This document shows, piece by piece, positions 57,137 through 64,000 of a stretch of 64,000 nt of DNA; position 1 is the stretch's first letter, and every line of letters begins with the position of its first letter. Location of the stretch: assembly GCA_012295275.1 (NCBI GenBank), contig CM022679.1, positions 20,462,342 through 20,526,341 of the forward strand, written 5' to 3'. Origin of the DNA: Chrysomallon squamiferum. Lineage: Eukaryota; Mollusca; Gastropoda; Neomphalida; Peltospiridae. The notes below the pieces were generated by a model. The model was given only the letters and a program-made list of their open reading frames with translations, was not told where the DNA came from and made no database searches. The translations under genes and the position numbers were made by a program.

Positions 57137-57539
57137 CTAACAATATGTAATTAGGTATTGTGGATAAACTTGGCTTAAATCAAAGACGACAAAGATTTTG
57201 GGGTCTGTTGTGTTGTCAACACAACTATCAAACAAATCTCCATGAGGTTTTGAATAATCTTTGGGTGGAGGCCGCACGTATGAATCATTACCTTCGACAA
57301 ATTCACCAACAAGAATTTTGGCCACAAACATCTTTTTGCAGGTGGTGTAACAACGAGAATAGGAAGCCTCATTTGCAAAATAGCTGCCTTTTCCATATTT
57401 AGCCCCTACTGCTTTTCCACTAAAGCGAAAATCAAACCCCTGACGACAGATTGCTTGGATGTTTTCCTCTGTTGTACCATGAAATAACTGTCTTTCCTCC
57501 ACTTCTTTACCCAGTTTTCTTTTCATAACACTCTTTTTA
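57137..57539 (-). CDS. PARP copy B last exon: intact ADP-ribosyltransferase core
   Basis: The 403-base exon enters at phase 2 after TTAACAG and is uninterrupted to the stop. It has the H of LFHGT and the Y of GSYF, two positions of the NAD-binding H-Y-E signature. The third position lies in the strand VYPQYLITY, which contains no glutamate. Such H-Y-non-E members of the PARP7-PARP16 group transfer single ADP-ribose units rather than chains. The exon is about 85% similar in protein to copy A by eye. Confidence 0.88.
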
Positions 57540-57746
57540 CTGTTAAATAGTAACAATAATTTTAATATACTAATTAACGATTTTATGAGGAGAAATGTTA
57601 ATTTGTTGAAATTTAACATACAGAACAAATACCAAAAAATCGAAAAAGAAATAATGAACGAAATGTTTTTGTTTAACGATATTCTGTTAATTTACAGTTA
57701 CATAGTGTTAAATCAAATTATTAACTTTTAATTTGTTTTCTTAATT

Positions 57747-60019
57747 CAGGGTTCGTACATCTTTGGCTTTCAAAATTTCCATAACATTTCCAAAACTTTT
57801 CATAGCCCACAAATCCTAATTTCCAAAACCATTTCCAAGCAAACTCAATCATAACAAAGTATTTTTTGCAGTTTTTAGACATGCCTTCACCAGGCTGTGT
57901 GGTATATATATATAGGATTACTAGTAATAAAAAAATTAATGTAATTTATTTTGGCTTTTTAAAATGCAGTTTTATTCCTGGAGTGGACATGACCATGACG
58001 ATTTGTTAGGGAGATTGCCAAAAGTATGAATACAGAAATATTGCTTCACAAAAAGTTGTCGAGTTCCTTTCTCCTTATTTAATTAACAACCCATACCTTT
58101 AAAATATGCTAAATCCTACTCCTTATGGGTTTGTAGTCTGAACTGTCAGATGGAATTTTCTCTCAGTTTTACGACCTCAATTTCACAATGTTTTGCTTTC
58201 AAAGTCTTCCTGAAACTATCAGATTTAGTCAAATCAGTGAAATTTCCTTTTTCCTAAGCAGATTCAGCAGATGAAGACAGACATTCAGTCTTTTTCTAAT
58301 TGCTCGCTTTGTCTCTAATTCAATACTCTGAGTACACTGAGACGTTTCTCCCTCTATTCGTAGATCTAAATCCTAACCCTAAAATCAAAAATATAACTAA
58401 CCCTAAGGGGTTGTTCAAATATTTTTGTGAAAATTGAACACCCACCTATCTCCTTGTAACACTAGACTATACAAAATATAAGATAACGATTGCAGGTCCT
58501 CCCTCCAATACTTGCGCCATTTTAACCATATCAATACAATGTTAAAAATTAAAGTGTCTGGTGTATTAAAGCATTTCAGCTGGATTTATAATTGTGTTCA
58601 GTTTACATTCATCTGAAAAAACCCTAGATTCCTCGCATATGTTGTTGGTTCTTGATCCCCCTTCAAGAGTAATGGAACTGCCGTTCCATATGGGTGGTGG
58701 GTACATAGGAGGCATGCAATGCATCTTAAGTGGAGGGATAGATCCATCTGGAAGTTGGGGGGCTGAATATGATGGAAGGCTCCAGATACATAGGTGTTGT
58801 CAAAGTAGTCCAGGAGTTCTGGTGTGTGCTCCAGTAGATATGTCATAGTAGATATGCTCCAGTAGATAGGAACATCATCCACTGTTAAAAAGGTATACAA
58901 GACCAAGAGTTTGGATTTTCCTCCATGTGGCCTGTGTTAGGTGATAGAAGTGCATCCTAAGTGGAGGGATAGATCCATCTAGAAATTGTGGGGGCTGAAT
59001 ATGATGGAACGCTCTCTGAGTGTTGTCAAAGTAGTCCAGGAGTTCTTCTGGTGTGTGCTCCAGTAGATATCCTCCACTGGTAAAAAGGTGAGGAGTGCAT
59101 CTAGCATGCCACAGAAGAGTTTCTCGTCCTCCTCTTCTCTATATTGGTGTTCAAGACCAAGAGTTTGGATCTTTCTCCATGTGGCCACGTTAGATGATAG
59201 AAGCAGCCATGTACTTTGACTTGGGGTCCAAAGGATGACATCACACCATTAATCAGCTTGCTCGAATTCAAGGATGATGATTGGGGGATCATCCTGGAAA
59301 CCAAGCTCTGTACATCTCTCTTGTATGACAGTGAACACTTCCTCGTTGGTGGACTGGACTTGTTCGGCAGTGCACTGGCCCCCTTTTAAAGACTTTATCT
59401 TGTGTGCAATTGGAAAATAGAAGCCACCTTCTTGAGGCCTCTGTGCACATAGATCAACCAGGTGTAATGAAGCATCATCCTCCCAATGCAGTCAAAGAAA
59501 TAAAACTTTGATAAACATGTAAAAGATACTTATATAAAATTAAGAGTGATGAATTATCCAAAACTGTCATTACAGAGTGGGGAATTGTCCAAGTTGGTTA
59601 TTGTTTAGTGGGGAAATCGCCCGAGTAGGGAATTGTCCTGGAATCTAATTAAACAGATTTAAAAAAAACTGGAATACTGGAAAGGAAATACAGCTATTTT
59701 TGGCAATATGCACCTCTGGTGCAAGCGCAAGTGCAGATAGTCTGAATTAATCTTTAGGATCAGGCTAAAATGGAACCATCACCAAAACAAAACCATTTCC
59801 TTTGGTTTGGCTATAACAGCCCTCGTTACACTGGCTAAAACGTGAGATGAGTCAGGGCTAAATATTGGTGAAACAAACCAGTTTTTGATACATTTTATTT
59901 ACGGCAATGACATAATTTTCTATAACTTTTCCATAGTCAAAGTAACAAAACCTGATTTTTCAAAACTTCTAAAAATTTATAAAACTTTCTAAGACTTTCA
60001 AAAATACGTACGAACCCTG
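57747..60019 (-). mobile_element. TIR-flanked MULE-type transposon remnant in PARP copy B
   Basis: Left end cagggttcgtac at 57747 and right end gtacgaaccctg at 60019 are exact inverted copies. Minus-strand transposase text lies at 59480-58600: ATWRKIQTLGLEHQYREEED, GMLDALLTFLPVEDI and HTPELLDYFDNTYVSGAF. The region near 58716-58930 repeats that at 58945-59180, so part of the transposase has been duplicated in tandem in this copy only. The element is 2.27 kb against 1.17 kb in copy A and retains more of the transposase C-terminal part. All frames are broken. Confidence 0.82.
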
Positions 60020-60053
<34 letters not shown>

Positions 60054-60899
60054 GCAGGAAGGAATATTTAATGTACATCTTTCTGAATTGGAGAATTGGA
60101 TAAAACGGGACATTATACTAACTGATCCTGTTTCCTTAGTTGTACAGAGTAGAAAAACCCCACAAAAAATAATAACTACATAAAAACCAAACATACAATA
60201 CTGTCTTAGTATGAAGAATGCAAAATTTGTAGTTAAACGTTCACTACAGAGAAAGTAGACTTACTGACAGTAGTTGCTCCATAGTTCTCCATTTTCAATT
60301 CTCTCCAGTGTTTCAATATTTTGAGACATTGTCTCACGAAAAAGTCTGTTAATTTCCTTGAACTCTTGGCTCTGCTGGTCAACCTGAAAATATCAGACAG
60401 ATATAAATTAAAAAAGTTATTGTTTCTTTTTTTTTTTTTTAAATCCATAAACTCCCCTACAATTAATTGTCTTAAATATTTAAATATAATCATTTTAAAT
60501 AATTTGCAATTTAAAACAATCCACTTTTCGTCATCCTGTTTCTTTTTTGATAATTATTAAGTTTTTAACATTTGATATCTAAACTGCATTTCAAATAGAT
60601 TTGAAAAATGAATTAATTTGAAACATGCTTTACCTGTATGGTGCATATAAAATCAGCAATCTAAAGACTTTGTTAAATATTTAAGAGGAGATACCAGTGT
60701 CAGTAAAGTATAGCCTTGTGATAAGAAATAATGTAAATTTTATTCTCTATACTTTCAGGTTATGTTTGATTTTTTGTTTGCAATCCCATAGTCAATTAAT
60801 AATAAAGTATAACAAAGGAAGGTTTCCAGATGAAAAATACCATTTTCCTACAATCACAACATCACTGCATACATGATGGATCTATTTGCTTTTTGGATT

Positions 60900-61505
60900 C
60901 TTTTTGTGTTGTCAGGAAAACAGTGCATGCTCTGACTTTGCAAGTCCAATTGCAAGGAGTATAATAAGTCACCAACAATAATAAAATAATAATTTTAAAC
61001 TGTAAACGAAACTGTTCAAAACACAGATGTAGCTTTTGGCTGGGGCAGGCACCATAGTTTGATGTTTACACATTTCAGAATTCAACTTAGGGAGATAAAA
61101 AGAATAATAATAAAATTAAAATTAAAGTAATTAATCATATAGGATTGAAGAAAAATTGTTACACTGTGATTCCCATACACAGATTATTTTTATTCAAGTT
61201 TATCTTTCTGTTATGAAAAATGACTCATGGCAGGCAGGCCAGTATTCAAAAGTGAAGTATAATATGAATTCATGACAACATTATACTATTGGCTGGTTCA
61301 TTATCAATTCAAAATAACTATATATATTTATCTGGTTCAGTAGTAAGACTAAAGTATAATCTTAAATTAGAATAAAGTTAAACTATTGGCCAGTTGAGTA
61401 TTAAAACAGAGGTTTAAACTGAAATCAGAATAACTTTATACTGTTGACTAGTATAGCTTTAAAACAGAAAATAAGAATAATATGCTTCTGTTTTAAAAAT
61501 GATTG
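60900..61505. other. Copy-B-specific intron expansion
   Basis: The intron between PARP exons 5 and 4 is about 640 bases longer in copy B than in copy A. The extra sequence contains loosely repeated phrases such as actattggctggttcattat and actattggccagttgagtat. No ORF or transposon end was recognised. Confidence 0.5.
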
Positions 61506-62017
61506 AAAATGAAGCCCATAATTAACTGTACTGAAGTAACTATTTCACACACCTGTTTCACTTGATAATGCTCAATCACATCTTTTGATGTTACTTTCCA
61601 TTCTTTTGGCACAGCACACTTCAACTGGCCATCAGCAACATCATCCACAGTTCTGAAAGTAAACCAGGATCAGCATATTAAAGATTCAAAAGAATTAAAT
61701 TAAGACTGAAATATTTTGGACTAATTTTTGACATTACATTTGTTACATGTTTATAAAATGCAGTTCCTTGATACCTAAAATAACTTGCTTTCTTAAGAGT
61801 TTGTTTATTAGTAAAATATGACATGAAAATAAGATCTCAAAACTTTTATGAAATGAACAACTTTAAAAATTTCCAGTAGTTTTAGCACAATCATTATTAT
61901 AATCAGTGGTCAAGATTTTTTATCAGTTTACAGATCTGAGTTTATCTGTAACAATGACTTAAATATTTGGTAAGAATTGCTAGACTTAAGTGTTTATATT
62001 TGCTATTTTAAATGTAC

Positions 62018-62210
62018 CTTCTCTCAGTATTTTGTGGATGGAAGTAAGTTGTTCTGCGCCGAACCTTGCGTTCTGTGTTTGTTTCATTTCAGTGAATGAC
62101 AGAACATATTTGAAGGATTCATTTTCAAACTGAATGTTAGCTTCTGGATTCTTTCGATATTCTCTCTCAATCTTGTCACTATTAAGATCTGCTTTCCAAC
62201 CATTTATATC
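62018..62210 (-). pseudogene. PARP copy B exon 3 (WWE2): 16-base deletion, shifted donor
   Basis: Copy A reads FTEMKQINCKRNTERKVRRR; copy B lacks 16 bases after FTEMKQ and continues out of frame. Copy A's donor actga|GTAAGG has become actgagagaagg in copy B, removing the GT. The nearest replacement, aag|GTACAT, would add six bases. With that donor the exon is 193 bases (203 in copy A) and its end phase no longer fits the next exon. Confidence 0.85.
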
Positions 62211-63174
62211 CTTTAAGAATAAATAAATAGAAGCTTGAGTACATTAAGTAATGTGGTTGCTAATTAACTGCAACAGGATAAATGTTTTCAGATAAATGTT
62301 TTCAGTAGTCTGATATTAATTATATCATTAATGGATGATTTAAAATAGTTCATTTATTTTATCTACTTACTGGTTCACCATATTCTTTCCACTTTCCATT
62401 CGCATCCTGCCAGTACCAATGCCAGACTGTTGTCCATCTTTGAATGTAAGGAGGTGCTATTGCAGAAGAAATTGTTGTTAACCTTCGAATAAGAATTTCA
62501 TCTTCTCCATCCATGAACTCATCTCCAGTCATTGAATCAAAATCAATCTTTGTTACAATGTCACTGAAAAATTACAGTTGAATAAATATTTCATTTCACT
62601 TTGTTGTTGTGAATAAATGGTTAAAATATACTGGTTTTTCTTACTTTGAAGTAATTATTTAATGTTTTTAATGGAAAACCTGTCTTTGCTAACAATAAGT
62701 AGAGCAGTAAAATAATACAGCTACAAAACATCTTATTGCCAAAATCTTACATCATACATAGCAAACTGATAGCTGTGGTTAGAGAAAAAACAAAAACAAA
62801 AGGAAAGAAAGAGAGAGAAAAGGTTTCTTGATTGAAAAGTGTTTTTTTGTTTTTTAATTTACTACATAAAACATATATATTTTTTTAAGTAACAGTGCTC
62901 AAGATCTCTGATTTGCTTTTGTAATAGCACTTATTAATGAAACAAAAACTGTTTAATATATATATATATATTTCACATTACAAAAGACTGTTTTTACAAA
63001 ATTAAAAGTACAAAACATTCATTAATACATATACCTAACAGTTTTTGTTGAACAGCTTGTAAGAACAATTTCCATTTAATCATTTTTAATGATCTTGTAT
63101 TTAAACAAAAAATAAAATAAAAATAAAGAAACATTAAGAAACCCTAAGCTTACAAGCCTCTTTGTTTAATCATT

Positions 63175-63178
<4 letters not shown>

Positions 63179-63219
<41 letters not shown>
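63179..63219. repeat. (TA)n microsatellite
   Basis: About 20 TA units lie immediately after the exon 1 donor in PARP copy B. They are absent at the equivalent place in copy A. Read through, they encode a meaningless IYIYIY tail. Confidence 0.95.
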
Positions 63220-63225
<6 letters not shown>

Positions 63226-64000
63226 CAATATTATACCCCATGTTTATAAAGCACTCAAATACATCTGGTTGACAAAAGTTTTTCTCTATCCTAATGTTGT
63301 TGTCTTCATTAAAATCAGTCCATTCCAAATCAGTGTCTGTCTTCCACTGCCACTGGTATATTACTGACTTATGCTCAGAATAACAGGAAGATCCATGATA
63401 ACATTTGCCTCTGAGATTATGAATACAAATTACTGATGGCTGTTTCCCTCTAGTTTTTTTATTTCTTTGTTTTCTGCCAGGCTGACTCATAGCACTTGAT
63501 TTAGTTGGTGTTGTGGTGGTTCTAATTTCAGGTTGAAAATCAATTTCTCTTTCATCCAGATATTTCATTGCATACTGATCACTCAAATAACATCTTTCAG
63601 CTGATCTGTGATGTTCTGGCTGATGCCCTAAACAGCCGGCATTTTGTGTTATTTCTTTATGAAAGAATTCTCTAAGTTCTTGCAGAATTTCATCTGGTGA
63701 CTTATTAATATTAAAACCATAGTGTTTCAGTACATTGGTAACATTTGGATCCTGAACAGAATGGTTTCGTTTGCAGTCATTAAACTTGCATGTACTTTCC
63801 AAAAAATACTTACACATATGTAACTTTTTGCAATTTCTATTTGGACATGTTTTTGAAGTACAAATCTGCGGCATTGTGGTAACATTTCTGCAACTTGTCT
63901 GACAGACCAAAAACCTTAAATGTTCAAGTTCAATATTTTTGACATCAAGCAAATGAGCCCTGAAAACCTGCTCATTATGTCTTGATCTATAATCATGACC

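Larger units (their letters stand above)
57137..64000 (-). pseudogene. ZC3HAV1/PARP12-like gene, copy B, 5' end outside window
   Basis: A tandem duplicate of the gene at 45.8-51.2 kb with the same exon order: 63237-beyond 64000, 62371-62563, 62018-62210, 61553-61652, 60265-60383, 57137-57539. Exon 1 is open for 260 codons with CCCH fingers and the start of WWE1. The catalytic exon is intact: [44 protein letters not shown], stop at 57137. Lesions: a 16-base deletion and a lost donor in exon 3 (WWE2), and a 12-base in-frame deletion in one finger. By alignment with copy A the start codon should lie about 360 bases right of the window. The copy is probably damaged, although a shorter product from the 3' exons is conceivable. 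Confidence 0.85.

Noticed and set aside
63170-63236. IYIYIY C-terminal tail of the PARP copy B first frame
   Set aside because: This is read-through into the intronic TA microsatellite past the exon donor at 63236.

Overview
The window is eukaryotic nuclear DNA: very AT-rich, with short coding exons bounded by GT/AG sites, long introns, many microsatellites, two kilobase-scale minisatellites and decayed DNA transposons. Protein resemblance points to an animal, most likely a lophotrochozoan and perhaps a mollusc; that placement is an inference. No rRNA, tRNA, CRISPR or prokaryotic feature was seen.

Layout. (1) 2.9-7.7 kb, minus strand: exons of tubulin-folding cofactor D (TBCD), lacking a recognisable first exon and everything after the conserved region ending near SAAKG. 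One exon carries a frame break and an in-frame TGA. A 0.94 kb foldback element sits in one intron. (2) 8-16.5 kb: a GC-richer patch, a Tigger-like transposon (9.3-10.1 kb), weakly supported plus-strand exons (10.35-11.5 kb), and an antisense cadherin relic at 12.7 kb. (3) 17.5-38.7 kb, plus strand: a 25-exon protocadherin-15-like gene with a signal peptide, an LDL-receptor class A (LDLa) exon carrying an in-frame TGA, and nine extracellular cadherin (EC) repeats. Intron 10 holds a 6.4 kb array of 30/31-bp units. No membrane anchor or cytoplasmic tail is present. The next cadherin-type exon lies on the opposite strand at 39.2-39.4 kb, followed by a 3 kb array of 52-bp units. (4) 44.9-51.2 kb and 56.1-64.0 kb, minus strand: tandem copies of a ZC3HAV1/PARP12-type gene (CCCH zinc fingers, two WWE domains, PARP catalytic domain). 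Each copy has different disabling lesions, and both carry the same decayed transposon in their last intron. (5) 53.5-55.75 kb, plus strand: exons of an unrecognised gene.

The genes share no pathway. TBCD acts in tubulin folding, PCDH15-like proteins act in mechanosensory adhesion, and the ZAP/PARP12 family acts in RNA-related stress and antiviral defence. The common theme is structural: segmental duplication, a repeat shared by the TBCD locus and both PARP copies, inverted or antisense exons and clustered frame-breaking changes. Whether the lesions are biological or assembly errors cannot be settled from this sequence alone.
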